This document shows, in pieces, positions 14,049 through 21,849 of a DNA stretch of 21,849 nucleotides. This stretch comes from an uncultured Clostridium sp. (GTDB lineage: Bacteria; Bacillota; Clostridia; Lachnospirales; Lachnospiraceae). Both the position numbers and the translations under genes were made by a program. The notes beneath the pieces were generated by a model. That model was given only the letters and a program-made list of their open reading frames with translations. It was not told where the DNA came from and ran no database searches. The stretch is taken from the NCBI GenBank assembly GCA_900555045.1, contig USJW01000081.1, positions 1 to 21,849 of the forward strand, written 5' to 3'. Each line of letters begins with the position of its first letter. The stretch's first letter is position 1.

Positions 14049-14540
14049 ATGAGCAAACAAACAATGAGTGCATCAAAAAAGAACTATATCGGCCTCGGGA
14101 TCATGGCAGTCCTGTCGGCAGTGGTCATCGCTGTCTCCGGCCCCCTGTATAGTTCCATGAGCAACCACCCGGACATGCCCCTGGCGGACGGCGTCTACAC
14201 CTACATGGACGAACAGCCGGACGATAATGGCTTCCGCAGCGTGGTGACGCTCACCGTGAGCAGCGGACGCATCACCGGCTGCACCTGGGACAGCTTAAAC
14301 GCCGACAACGTGGGCAAGCGCCAGCTCTCCATGGAGGGCCATTACGTTATGACCGAGAACGGCCCCACCTGGAAGGAGCAGGCGGACGCCCTGGCCTCCT
14401 ACGTGCTGCACCACCAGACAGTGAACGGCCTGGCGAACGCGGACGGCTACGCCATGGACGCCGTGTCCTCCGTCAGCATCAACGTGTATCCCTTCCTCAA
14501 CGCGTTAAACGGCTGCCTGGAGCAGGCGGCTGTCCAGTAA
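14049..14540 (+). CDS. membrane-anchored FMN-binding-like protein (COG4939/PplA-like)
   Basis: A 163-residue protein with one N-terminal membrane segment (about 12-32, YIGLGIMAVLSAVVIAVSG) and an extracytoplasmic domain. The domain begins LADGVYTYM..., has VVTLTVSSGRITGCTWDS, and ends with YAMDAVSSVSINVYPFLNAL. This is the architecture of FMN_bind / major membrane immunogen proteins such as the Listeria flavoprotein PplA. The motif DAVSSVS (137-143) lies where these proteins have the ApbE flavinylation site (DxxSGAT or [ST]GA[ST]). Here G and A are replaced by S and V, so covalent FMN is uncertain. There is no lipobox cysteine; the anchor is a plain helix. AAGGAGA lies 7 bases before ATG 14049. 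It forms a two-gene unit with the NusG-domain-II gene three bases on. Confidence 0.65.
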   Translation: MSKQTMSASKKNYIGLGIMAVLSAVVIAVSGPLYSSMSNHPDMPLADGVYTYMDEQPDDNGFRSVVTLTVSSGRITGCTWDSLNADNVGKRQLSMEGHYVMTENGPTWKEQADALASYVLHHQTVNGLANADGYAMDAVSSVSINVYPFLNALNGCLEQAAVQ

Positions 14541-14543
14541 ATC

Positions 14544-14900
14544 GTGGAAAAGCGCGCTACATCGCGCAGGGATCTCATGCTGATCCTGGCGCTCCTTTTG
14601 ATCGCGGCCGTCTGGTACGGGTTCACCCGCTATCAGGCCCACAAGGGCCCCTCCGAGGTGGCGCAGGTCACCGTGGACGGCAAGCTGGTGGAAACCCTGG
14701 ATTTAAGCCATGACACCACGGTCACCATCACCGGAGCCGGGGGCGGCACCAACGTGCTGGTCGTTGAGGACGGCCAGGTGTGGTGCAGCGAGGCCTCCTG
14801 CCCGGACAAGCTCTGCGTGAAGCAGGGCAAAAAACATTTGAACACCGACACCATTGTATGCCTGCCCAACAAGATGGTCGTGACCATCACGGGGAAATAA
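14544..14900 (+). CDS. NusG domain II-containing membrane-anchored protein
   Basis: A 118-residue protein with an N-terminal membrane helix (about 11-28) and an extracytoplasmic NusG_II domain. The conserved core VWCSEASCPDKLCVKQGKK...IVCLPNKMVV is intact, with cysteines at 81, 86, 91 and 106. Despite its name the family is not a transcription factor: this domain occurs alone in small exported proteins beside Gx transporters and FMN-binding proteins. I recall it as a component of Gram-positive extracellular electron transfer loci (EetA-like). The start is a GTG at 14544, three bases after the previous stop, with only a weak ribosome binding site, which suggests translational coupling. An internal ATG would remove part of the membrane helix. 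Confidence 0.85.
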   Translation: MEKRATSRRDLMLILALLLIAAVWYGFTRYQAHKGPSEVAQVTVDGKLVETLDLSHDTTVTITGAGGGTNVLVVEDGQVWCSEASCPDKLCVKQGKKHLNTDTIVCLPNKMVVTITGK

Positions 14901-14926
14901 ACACTGTAGGGATGTTCTATAACCCG

Positions 14927-14968
14927 GAGGGTGTTGCAAATTTTATTTTGCAACACCCTCTTTATTTT
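14927..14968 (+). terminator. intrinsic terminator after the NusG-domain-II gene
   Basis: A perfect 14-bp stem (14927-14940 with 14947-14960, GAGGGTGTTGCAAA) is followed by TTTATTTTT. It ends the plus-strand pair. The convergent LRR gene stops 9 bases beyond; on its strand the hairpin lacks a T-run and is a weak terminator at best. Confidence 0.9.
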
Positions 14969-14976
14969 TATCCAGA

Positions 14977-16950
14977 CTATTTGATTACGGTGGTCTTCTC
15001 CCCCACCGCCTGCCAGTTGCTCACCGGATTCTCGCGGCCGTCCAGCCATGTCAGGCGCTCCAGAGAGGCCAGCGGCGTCAAGTCGGTCACGTAGTTCTCG
15101 CTGATATCCAGCCGTTCCAGCTGGGAGAGCGCTGCCGCGGGCTGAATCTGGGACAGCTTGTTGTCCGCCAGCGACAGGGATTTAAGGCCCGGATAGTGGG
15201 CCAAAAAGCCCAGCTCTGCGTCCAATGACACATCGTCCCAGTTCACCTGGCTGATTCCGCCGTAGCGGGCCACCTGCACGTTCTTGTACAGCTTCATCCC
15301 GTCCATAGACAGCTCCTTTAGGGTGGGGTTGTCCTTCAACCGGCTGAAATTGATCTCCGCGCTGCTGCCGTTTAAATTCAGGACCTCAAGCCCCTCCTTG
15401 TTGAACAGCGGCGAGATATCCGTGTAGAAGGTGGTCCCGGACAGATCCAGTTCCGTCAGGGCGGGAAGCTTTGCCAAAAACGACATGTCGTTTAGGTACT
15501 CCCAGCTCTTCGTCCCCTTCAGGCGCTTTAACTGCGTCAGCCCTAAGAATGCGCCCGGATCGTCGACGCCGTAGCCCGCGATGGTCAGCTCCTCGATCCC
15601 CGGCATGGACCTAAGGAAGCGGCAGCTGTCAAACCCGGACACCTGCAAATATTTCACCCCGGCCATCCCCGACAGATCCGGGTCCGGCTGTGTGGTGTAC
15701 TTCTCTAGCGTCAGGCGCTCAAGGCCGGTGAGGCCGGTGATCGCGCCATAATCCGGGAGTTCGTAGTTGTCCACCAGGCTCAGCTCCCGCAGATTCCCGC
15801 AGGAGGCCAGCGCGTCTATGCTTATGCAGCTGCCGTCGTCCAGGGAAAAGCTCCTCAGCCCGGGCATACTGCTCACAAAGCTGATGTCCTTCACGCCGTC
15901 CACGTCCAGGCGCAGCTCCTCCAAACCGGTCAGCACAAAGAGCACGGAGAAGTCCGTCAGGCTGGGACAGTACTCTAAGGACAGCGATTTTAAGTTTTTA
16001 AGGGAGGCCAACTCCTTGATGTCCGTCAGGTCGTCGCTCCCGTCCAGCTCCAGGCTCTCGAGGCCCGAGAACACGCCGATGCCCTCCAGGGACGGCTGGT
16101 TGCAGTGGTAAATCAGCTTTTTAAGCTTTTCGGGCGCATCCACCAACTGCGCCGCCTCCTCCGGGGTCACATACTGCACGCCCAGGGTCTCTAAATTGCC
16201 CAGCCCGCTTAAGTCGCCGGGCTCAAGCCCGCTGCCCGTCACCAGGGTCGTCAGGCCTTTAAATTTCTGCATGCAGGAAAAATCGTTAAACAGCTCCCTG
16301 CCGGAGGTCACGCCCGCCGGGAAGTCCTCCTCGTAGGTGTGGAGGATCATCTCCCCGTCCGGCCCCAGATCCCCGTCCAGGCCGTACTCCACCCGGAAAT
16401 ATCTCCTGTCCTTCTCCATCTCCCACACGCCCTGATTCAGCACCAGGTAGCGCAGCTTCTCAAACTCCCGGTCGTCCACCTGGTCCGGCAGCCGCCCGTA
16501 GATGGCGTACACCACGCTCTGCATCCCTTTGGACCACTTGATGGGCGCTTCGGGCGCCTCGGCGGTTGTCTCTGCCCTCTGGGTCTCCTGCCGCACAGCC
16601 AGCGTCTTGCCGGAAGCCTCCTTGCTGCCGGATCTCCCGCCCTTAGCGATAAACAGGACTCCGAAGATCAGAACCATGCAGGCAGCGAAGGAGGCGAATA
16701 TAACGGCGGTCTGTCTCCTGTTCCTTGCCTGCTGCATTTTATTCAGATTATATGCGGTCTGCAGGCCGCCCTGAGGCCTTAGATCCGGGACGCGCCCCGC
16801 GCCGAAATTTCCCAGGCGGTATTCGTCCCCCTCCTCCTTCTCCACCATGTAGCGGGTCTGACAGTACTCACACACCGCCTCACCCGGGTGCTCCGGGTCC
16901 AGCTTCACCGTGCCGTTGCAGGCCGGGCAGCGCAATTCCACCAATTTCAT
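14977..16950 (-). CDS. zinc-ribbon, single-pass membrane, leucine-rich-repeat protein
   Basis: A 657-residue protein of unknown function with three parts. Residues 6-35 are a small zinc ribbon (C8, C11, C27, C30, as CPAC...CEYC). One membrane helix is at about 81-102 (TAVIFASFAACMVLIFGVLFIA) after a basic stretch. From about 230 to the end there are consecutive leucine-rich repeats of about 22-24 residues (for example LESLELDGSDDLTDIKELASLKNLKSLSL), ending in an LTPLASLERLTWLDGRENPVSN cap. Positive residues before the helix put the ribbon in the cytoplasm and the repeats outside. LRRs usually bind protein or ligand, so a signal or adhesion role is possible, but this is inference. GGAGGGG lies 7 bases before the ATG. 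It is the last gene of the spoIIP-lepA-hemW-alkD run. Confidence 0.85.
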   Translation of the reverse strand: MKLVELRCPACNGTVKLDPEHPGEAVCEYCQTRYMVEKEEGDEYRLGNFGAGRVPDLRPQGGLQTAYNLNKMQQARNRRQTAVIFASFAACMVLIFGVLFIAKGGRSGSKEASGKTLAVRQETQRAETTAEAPEAPIKWSKGMQSVVYAIYGRLPDQVDDREFEKLRYLVLNQGVWEMEKDRRYFRVEYGLDGDLGPDGEMILHTYEEDFPAGVTSGRELFNDFSCMQKFKGLTTLVTGSGLEPGDLSGLGNLETLGVQYVTPEEAAQLVDAPEKLKKLIYHCNQPSLEGIGVFSGLESLELDGSDDLTDIKELASLKNLKSLSLEYCPSLTDFSVLFVLTGLEELRLDVDGVKDISFVSSMPGLRSFSLDDGSCISIDALASCGNLRELSLVDNYELPDYGAITGLTGLERLTLEKYTTQPDPDLSGMAGVKYLQVSGFDSCRFLRSMPGIEELTIAGYGVDDPGAFLGLTQLKRLKGTKSWEYLNDMSFLAKLPALTELDLSGTTFYTDISPLFNKEGLEVLNLNGSSAEINFSRLKDNPTLKELSMDGMKLYKNVQVARYGGISQVNWDDVSLDAELGFLAHYPGLKSLSLADNKLSQIQPAAALSQLERLDISENYVTDLTPLASLERLTWLDGRENPVSNWQAVGEKTTVIK

Positions 16951-16995
16951 CTCATTACCCCTCCACTCGCTTCGTATGTACCGTTCTTCTCTGCC

Positions 16996-17703
16996 CTACC
17001 GCTTCATCCCACGGATCATGGCCTTGTCCTGCGCGCCCGGCCGCAGAGACTCACAGATCTTCTGAAGCGCCTTGTTGTAGGTCCAGTCGTCCAGCCGGTT
17101 CTCCCTCAGGTAGGGCAAAACCCGCTCGGGCATGTGCACGTAAAAGATGGAAATCGCCCAGGCGACCGCCATCCGCGCGTAGTAGGCCTCGCAGCGCACC
17201 TCGTCAAACGCCGCCAGGGCCCGGTCTATGTAAGCCTCATCCACAAAGTGGGACAGGAGCATCACCGCCCCGAACCGGCACTCATACTCCCTGTCCGACA
17301 TCAGGTACGGGAGCAAAAACTCCCACATCCGCTCCGGGTACGCCTGGGCGATCTTTAGGGTTCCGCAGACACTGTCGCAGACCGCCCAGTTGTCGATGGC
17401 CGGGACGAACGCGCGGATCTGCCGCTCGGCCTCCTCCCACTCCTTAGCGCCGTAGCCCACGGCCATGCCCCAGAGCTGGCGCTCCTCGTGGCAGGTCTCC
17501 CCGCGCTCCCACGCCTCCTGCACCTGGGCGGCGTAGCTGCGCCAGTCTCCCTTGGCGATCTCCTTCGCCAGCTTGCGAAGCGCCGGTATCCGCACGCCCA
17601 GCACATCCTCGACGCCCGGCAAAAGCTTCTTATTAAAGTCCCTGTACTTCTCCTCCGCCATCTCCTCCAGACAGCGGCGAATTTCCGTGCGATCCGTTTC
17701 CAT
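16996..17703 (-). CDS. DNA alkylation repair protein (AlkD-like)
   Basis: A 235-residue HEAT-repeat protein of the AlkD family, DNA glycosylases that remove N3- and N7-alkylated purines. The residues that matter in Bacillus AlkD have counterparts at the right spacing: W106 and D110 in IDNWAVCDS, R143 in ECRFGAVMLLSHF and W182 in MAVAWAISIFY. The N-terminal KYRDFNKKLLPGVEDVLGVRIPALRKLAKEI block is also typical, and the length is normal for the family. GGGGAGGG lies just before the ATG at 17703. The gene is 28 bases after hemW and probably co-transcribed with it. The family call is strong; whether it is active as a glycosylase was not tested. Confidence 0.92.
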   Translation of the reverse strand: METDRTEIRRCLEEMAEEKYRDFNKKLLPGVEDVLGVRIPALRKLAKEIAKGDWRSYAAQVQEAWERGETCHEERQLWGMAVGYGAKEWEEAERQIRAFVPAIDNWAVCDSVCGTLKIAQAYPERMWEFLLPYLMSDREYECRFGAVMLLSHFVDEAYIDRALAAFDEVRCEAYYARMAVAWAISIFYVHMPERVLPYLRENRLDDWTYNKALQKICESLRPGAQDKAMIRGMKR

Positions 17704-17731
17704 CGGTCCCTCCCCGTGTTATCCCATGTGT

Positions 17732-18985
17732 TTACGTGAGTAGGAACTCGCTGAGCACGTAGTTGCTCACGTCCATCCCCCACTCGGTCAGGGACAGCCA
17801 TACGCCGTCCCGCTTCAAAAGTCCGTTCTCCACCAGGCGCCCGATCACCGGTCCGTAGACGGAGTCCAGCTTCACACCGAAGGTGGACACAAAGTCGATC
17901 TCCGAGATCCCGCGGATCAGCCTGAGCCCCAAAAACATGAACTCCTCCATCCGCGCCTCCCGGCTCAGCCGCGTAAACTGCGGGCGCAGGCGCTCCTCCC
18001 AGCCCTCCGTCTTAAAATCCACCTTCAGGTAGGTCTCTAAGTCCCGCTCGTTGCAGAAGCGGCAGCCGCCGAGGAACGAGGAGGCCCCCAGGCCAAGGCC
18101 CAGGTACTCCACCTCCGTCCAGTAGCCGATGTTGTGGCGGCACTCAAAGCCCGGGCGGGCGTAGTTGGAAATCTCATAGCGGGCGTAGCCCTGCTCCGCC
18201 AAAAAGGTCCTGGTCAGGTGGTAAATCCGGTTCTCTGTGTCCTCGTCCGGCAGCGGCGGGTAATCCCTGCGCCGAAGCCCGAACCGGTCCGGGTCCGCCT
18301 CGCACCCGGCGCCAACCGCCGGCGTGCCGGTGCGGCCCAGCTTGCCGCCCTCCTCGGCGTAGCGGTCCCAGAAGGGGGTCCCCTCCTCGATGATCAGGCT
18401 GTAGGCGGAGATGTGCTCCGGCTTGAGCATGGTGACCTTCTTCAAGGTATTTTTCCAGGAATCCAGGGTCTGCCCCGGGATCCCGCTCATCAGATCCACA
18501 TTGATGTTGTTAAACCCCGCCATTCTGGCGCACTGAAAGCTCTTTAAAAACTCCTCGAAGGAGTGGATCCGCCCCAGGTTCTCAAGCTCCCTGTTGTCCG
18601 CGGACTGCAGGCCGATGCTGACCCGGTTGATCCCGGCCGCCCGGTAGATGTGTAGCTTGTTCTGCAGCAGCGTGCCCGGGTTCACCTCGATGGTGATCTC
18701 CGCGTCGTCCGCCACGTCGAAGGAGCGGCGCACTGCTTTTAAAATGTCCCGGATCAGGCCGGGTTCTATGACAGAAGGGGTGCCCCCTCCGATGAATACA
18801 GTCACAACCTGGTATCCATGGCAGGCGGCACCTTCCGCTTCAATTTCATTGATCAGCTGCTCCACATACTGCTCGTGCACGACGCCCAGCGCCCGGAACG
18901 ACAGGAAGTCGCAGTACAGGCACTTTCTTGCGCAGAAGGGAATGTGGATATACAGCTCCAACGCTTTTTTCTGTTCACTTATCAT
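17732..18985 (-). CDS. hemW: HemW, radical SAM heme chaperone-like protein
   Basis: A 417-residue HemW (formerly annotated HemN, oxygen-independent coproporphyrinogen oxidase). The radical SAM cluster motif is CARKCLYC (C18, C22, C25), followed by the SAM-binding GGGTPS (66-71), SIGLQS and VDLMSGIPGQT. The C-terminal half has YEISNYARPGFECRHNIGYW and LGLGLGASSF. HemW proteins carry and insert heme rather than oxidise coproporphyrinogen; the CxxxCxxC motif followed directly by a phenylalanine fits HemW better than HemN. An unusual stretch of about 28 residues (214-242), rich in Gly, Arg and Asp, is inserted between EGTPFWDRY and LPDEDT, where relatives have a short loop. The position after lepA is conserved in Bacillota. 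The ribosome binding site is weak (GAAGAGA). Confidence 0.93.
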   Translation of the reverse strand: MISEQKKALELYIHIPFCARKCLYCDFLSFRALGVVHEQYVEQLINEIEAEGAACHGYQVVTVFIGGGTPSVIEPGLIRDILKAVRRSFDVADDAEITIEVNPGTLLQNKLHIYRAAGINRVSIGLQSADNRELENLGRIHSFEEFLKSFQCARMAGFNNINVDLMSGIPGQTLDSWKNTLKKVTMLKPEHISAYSLIIEEGTPFWDRYAEEGGKLGRTGTPAVGAGCEADPDRFGLRRRDYPPLPDEDTENRIYHLTRTFLAEQGYARYEISNYARPGFECRHNIGYWTEVEYLGLGLGASSFLGGCRFCNERDLETYLKVDFKTEGWEERLRPQFTRLSREARMEEFMFLGLRLIRGISEIDFVSTFGVKLDSVYGPVIGRLVENGLLKRDGVWLSLTEWGMDVSNYVLSEFLLT

Positions 18986-19017
18986 AAATGTCTCTTCATC
19001 TCACTCATCGCGTGTCA

Positions 19018-20832
19018 TCACTCGTCGTCCAGTTTTAAGACGCTCATAAACGCCTTCTGCGGAATCTCCACATTGCCGATCTGGCGCATGCGCTTCTTTC
19101 CTTCCTTCTGCTTTTCAAGCAGCTTGCGCTTTCTGGAAATATCGCCGCCGTAGCACTTTGCCAGCACGTCCTTGCGGACCGCCTTCACCGTCTCCCTGGC
19201 GATAATCTTGCCGCCGATCGCCGCCTGGATCGGGATCTCGAACAGATGTCTGGGGATCTCATCCTTCAGCTTCTCGCACATTCTGCGGCCCCGGTCGTAG
19301 GCGGATTCCGCGTGGACGATAAAGCTTAACGCGTCCACCTCCTCCTTGTTCACCAGGATGTCCAGCTTCACAAGCTCCGAGCGCTCGTAGCCCTTGAGCT
19401 CGTAGTCGAAGGACGCATAGCCCCTGGAGCGGGATTTTAAGGCGTCGAAAAAGTCGTAGATGATCTCGTTCAGCGGGAGCTCGTACTTTAACAGGGCGCG
19501 GGTTGTCTCAATGTACTCCATGCCCAGATAGATGCCGCGGCGCTCCTGGCACAGGGTCATGATGGACCCCACAAACTCGGTGGTCACCATGATCTCGGCG
19601 CTGACGATGGGCTCCTCCATGTAGTCGATCTCCGTGGGATCCGGCAGGTTGGAGGGGTTGGTTAATTCCATCATCTCCCCGTTGCTCTTGTGCACGCGGT
19701 ACACAACGCCGGGGGCGGTGGTCACCAGGTCCAGGTTGTACTCGCGCTCCAGGCGCTCCTGGATGATCTCCAGGTGCAGAAGGCCCAGGAATCCGCAGCG
19801 GAATCCGAAGCCCAGCGCGATGGAGGTCTCCGGCTCGTAGAAGAGGGAGGCGTCGTTTAACTGAAGCTTTTCAAGGGCATCCCGCAAATCGTTGTACTTG
19901 GCGCCGTCCGCCGGGTACAGGCCGCAGTACACCATGGGGGTTACCTTCTTGTAGCCGGGCAGCGGGGACGCACAGGGGTTGTCCCGGTTCGTCACCGTGT
20001 CGCCCACCCGGGTGTCGCGCACGTTCTTGATGCTGGCGGTGATGTAGCCCACCATTCCGGCGGACAGCTCCTCGCAGGGGATGAACTGGCCGGCTCCGAA
20101 GTAGCCCACCTCCACCACGTCCTCCTCCGCGCCGGTGGCCATCATGTGGATGGGGGTGCCGCGGCGCACCGTGCCCTGCATGATCCGGCAGAAAATGATG
20201 ACGCCCTTGTATGAGTCGTAGATGGAGTCGAAAATCAGGGCCTGGAGCGGGGCCTCCGGGTCGCCGTGGGGGGCCGGGATTTTTTCCACGATGGCCTCCA
20301 ATACCGCGTCCACGTTCTCGCCGGTCTTGGCGGAGATGCGGGGCGCGTCGCTGGCGTCCAGGCCGATCACGTCCTCGATCTCAGCGGCCACATGGTCCGG
20401 CTGGGCGCTGGGGAGGTCCACCTTGTTGATCACCGGGAACACGTCCAGGTCATGGTCCAGGGCCAGGTAGACGTTGGCCAGGGTCTGGGCCTCGATTCCC
20501 TGGGAGGCGTCCACCACCAGGATGGCGCCGTCGCAGGCCGCCAGGCTTCTGGACACCTCGTAGTTAAAGTCAACGTGTCCCGGAGTGTCGATCAGGTTGA
20601 AAATGTACTCGCAGCCGTCCTTAGCCTTGTAAACGGTGCGGACGGCCTGAGATTTGATGGTGATGCCGCGCTCCCGCTCCAGGTCCATATTGTCGAGAAT
20701 CTGTTCCTGCATCTCCCGGCTGGTCAAAAGGCCGGTTTTCTCAATAATCCGGTCCGCCAGGGTGGATTTGCCGTGGTCGATATGGGCGATGATACAGAAG
20801 TTGCGGATCTTGCTTTGGTCCATTGATGCCAT
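19018..20832 (-). CDS. lepA: translation elongation factor 4
   Basis: A 604-residue LepA/EF4, full length for the family. It is a ribosome-associated GTPase that acts on translocation or on 30S assembly. GTPase motifs are AHIDHGKST (16-24), DTPGH and NKVD. The LepA-specific C-terminal domain ends KRKLLEKQKEGKKRMRQIGNVEIPQKAFMSVLKLDD, an almost invariant signature. GGAGG lies 9-10 bases before the ATG at 20832. It lies downstream of spoIIP and 32 bases ahead of hemW, the order known from Bacillus and Clostridia. A separate promoter in the 120-base gap after spoIIP would give vegetative expression independent of sporulation. The assignment is certain. Confidence 0.98.
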   Translation of the reverse strand: MASMDQSKIRNFCIIAHIDHGKSTLADRIIEKTGLLTSREMQEQILDNMDLERERGITIKSQAVRTVYKAKDGCEYIFNLIDTPGHVDFNYEVSRSLAACDGAILVVDASQGIEAQTLANVYLALDHDLDVFPVINKVDLPSAQPDHVAAEIEDVIGLDASDAPRISAKTGENVDAVLEAIVEKIPAPHGDPEAPLQALIFDSIYDSYKGVIIFCRIMQGTVRRGTPIHMMATGAEEDVVEVGYFGAGQFIPCEELSAGMVGYITASIKNVRDTRVGDTVTNRDNPCASPLPGYKKVTPMVYCGLYPADGAKYNDLRDALEKLQLNDASLFYEPETSIALGFGFRCGFLGLLHLEIIQERLEREYNLDLVTTAPGVVYRVHKSNGEMMELTNPSNLPDPTEIDYMEEPIVSAEIMVTTEFVGSIMTLCQERRGIYLGMEYIETTRALLKYELPLNEIIYDFFDALKSRSRGYASFDYELKGYERSELVKLDILVNKEEVDALSFIVHAESAYDRGRRMCEKLKDEIPRHLFEIPIQAAIGGKIIARETVKAVRKDVLAKCYGGDISRKRKLLEKQKEGKKRMRQIGNVEIPQKAFMSVLKLDDE

Positions 20833-20880
20833 GTATTTATTTCCTCCAATAACGTATAAGGTCTAGTTTGTCAATTTATT

Positions 20881-20909
20881 ATGATATCATTTTTTCAGGT
20901 TCCTTGCAA
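20881..20909 (-). promoter_or_regulatory. lepA promoter in the spoIIP-lepA gap
   Basis: On the minus strand TTGCAA (20904-20909), exactly 17 bases and TATCAT (20881-20886) precede lepA by about 50 bases. It would uncouple the housekeeping genes lepA-hemW from the sporulation gene upstream. No terminator is evident between the two. Confidence 0.55.
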
Positions 20910-20952
20910 GAGCGTATCGCTGTGGTTTCTGCATGTGTGAATTCCTGCATGT

Positions 20953-21849
20953 CTATTTCTGCGTCACCGGATCGAGCACCGTATCCACCACCTCTGCCAA
21001 CAGCTCCATGGCATTCCACACCTCCTCTTTCGTGTTGGTCTGGGCTCCGGCCTCGATCAGAGAAGATCTGCCACGCAGGTGCAGGTTGTAGCGCAGCCCC
21101 TTCAGGTAAATTTTTCTGGCAAATCCCGGATATCGTCCACAGGCCAGCTGCATCTGAAAACAAAAGGCAAGGTTTTCCTGCAGATGCGGATTGGGCAGAT
21201 AAGCGATCTCGCCCTCCGGCGTGCGGCTCATACCTTGAAAAAACATGATCTGGGCCGTAGGCTTTCCATTGATATTTTCCGTCAGCCGCACCGAATCTGC
21301 CACACCGTCCCGGTGCAGATCCAGCACAACCTCGATTGTCGGATGTGTCTGTAAAATCCCCTGCACGCCTTCCAGAGCATAAGCATAGGCACGGCTGCGT
21401 TCCAGCTTTCCTTCTTTCCGGTCATAGGCTGTAGTGTCATGGATCACATTCCAGCCACGCTGACGCAGCAGCTCTGTCAGATAGGTTCCGGCTCCCACTA
21501 CATCCGCGTCCGTATTCTGCGGTCCATAATCCGCATAGGTTTCGCTGGCATGGGTATGGTATATCAGGATCTGAGGCTCATCCGGATTTTTCGTCAGTCC
21601 TACATCGGTTTCCAGAAGCCTCTCCGCCTTCATGAGGCTGCGTTCTGCCGTGGTGGAAGCATGCACGCTGAAATACTGCTTCATGAGATAGTCATAGTCC
21701 TGAAGGCGGGCCAGGGATGCTGCAGAAAGCATGTTTTCGGTAGCGGCCTGCACCGCTTCTGTTCCATCCGAAGCGGTATTTTCCTTTTCTTCTGTTTTCT
21801 CCGCATAGGAAAACAGGTATCCGTACCTCTCGTACGCATACCTGTATGT
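20953..21849 (-). CDS. spoIIP: stage II sporulation protein P, 5' end outside window
   Basis: The C-terminal 298 residues of SpoIIP; the frame stays open to the window edge, so the true start is beyond 21849 and the GTG at 21753 is internal. SpoIIP is a forespore/mother-cell septal peptidoglycan amidase and endopeptidase that, with SpoIID and SpoIIM, drives engulfment. Family motifs are QILIYHTHASETYADYG (zinc-histidine region), VVLDLHRDGV (second histidine) and SSLIEAGAQTNTKEE (catalytic glutamate region). The visible N-terminal part is a low-complexity Glu/Thr/Lys linker after what should be the membrane anchor. Codon use is a little more AT-rich than in lepA. Its place ahead of lepA is conserved. 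Confidence 0.93.
   Translation of the reverse strand, partial: TYRYAYERYGYLFSYAEKTEEKENTASDGTEAVQAATENMLSAASLARLQDYDYLMKQYFSVHASTTAERSLMKAERLLETDVGLTKNPDEPQILIYHTHASETYADYGPQNTDADVVGAGTYLTELLRQRGWNVIHDTTAYDRKEGKLERSRAYAYALEGVQGILQTHPTIEVVLDLHRDGVADSVRLTENINGKPTAQIMFFQGMSRTPEGEIAYLPNPHLQENLAFCFQMQLACGRYPGFARKIYLKGLRYNLHLRGRSSLIEAGAQTNTKEEVWNAMELLAEVVDTVLDPVTQK

Noticed and set aside
14927..14960. Terminator for the LRR gene on the minus strand
   Set aside because: The hairpin is followed by CCGGGTT on that strand with no T-run, so termination of the minus-strand operon here is not supported.
20869..20874. TTGACA-like box (plus-strand TGTCAA) just upstream of lepA
   Set aside because: At 17 bases the -10 would fall on the ribosome binding site, so it cannot be the lepA promoter. 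The TTGCAA/TATCAT pair is used instead.

Overview
The window looks like a chromosomal segment of a spore-forming, fairly GC-rich member of the Clostridia, most likely Lachnospiraceae. The reasons are a SpoIIP-LepA-HemW gene run as in Bacillota, a GerA-family spore germination protein, class II GalT, AGGAGG-type ribosome binding sites and sigma-A-like promoters. This is inference from gene content. No rRNA, tRNA, CRISPR array or insertion sequence was seen.

Layout. (1) 1-2073: an AT-rich two-gene module on the minus strand, an SMC/ABC-like AAA ATPase followed by an overlapping RloB/TOPRIM-like protein. It resembles the AbiL (RloA/RloB) and PARIS anti-phage pairs. A perfect 21-bp inverted repeat lies at its downstream end. 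(2) 2144-9200: a minus-strand carbohydrate locus. A DeoR-family regulator is followed by a nucleoside hydrolase-like protein, two CUT1-type ABC permeases, a lipoprotein solute-binding protein, an intrinsic terminator, a Cof-type HAD phosphatase and a xylose-isomerase-like TIM-barrel protein. A repeated AAATTGGAAAAACAAA-like motif lies at both the regulator promoter and the operon promoter and is the probable DeoR operator. No ABC ATPase is present, so the transporter probably borrows a shared one. (3) 9261-10268: an Rrf2-family regulator with three cysteines, its promoter with a dyad, and upstream a strong candidate for a small RNA of about 130 nt with its own promoter and terminator. (4) 10269-13391: a GerA-family germination protein on the plus strand, behind a sequence close to a sigma-G promoter, convergent with class II galT across a shared bidirectional terminator.

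(5) 13422-14966: a divergent module of a Gx-transporter/Hpre_diP_synt_I membrane protein (minus) against a membrane-anchored protein with a degenerate flavinylation-like motif and a NusG-domain-II protein (plus). The combination recalls extracellular electron transfer and flavinylated redox clusters. (6) 14977-21849: a minus-strand run of spoIIP (cut by the window edge), lepA, hemW, an AlkD-like DNA glycosylase, and an unusual zinc-ribbon/transmembrane/leucine-rich-repeat protein. In Bacillus the genes after hemW are the heat-shock genes hrcA-grpE-dnaK; here AlkD and the LRR protein take that place.

The points most worth a second look are the defence-like pair at the left edge, the unassigned small RNA at 9934-10063, the DeoR operator arrangement, the redox-like divergent module and the zinc-ribbon/LRR membrane protein.
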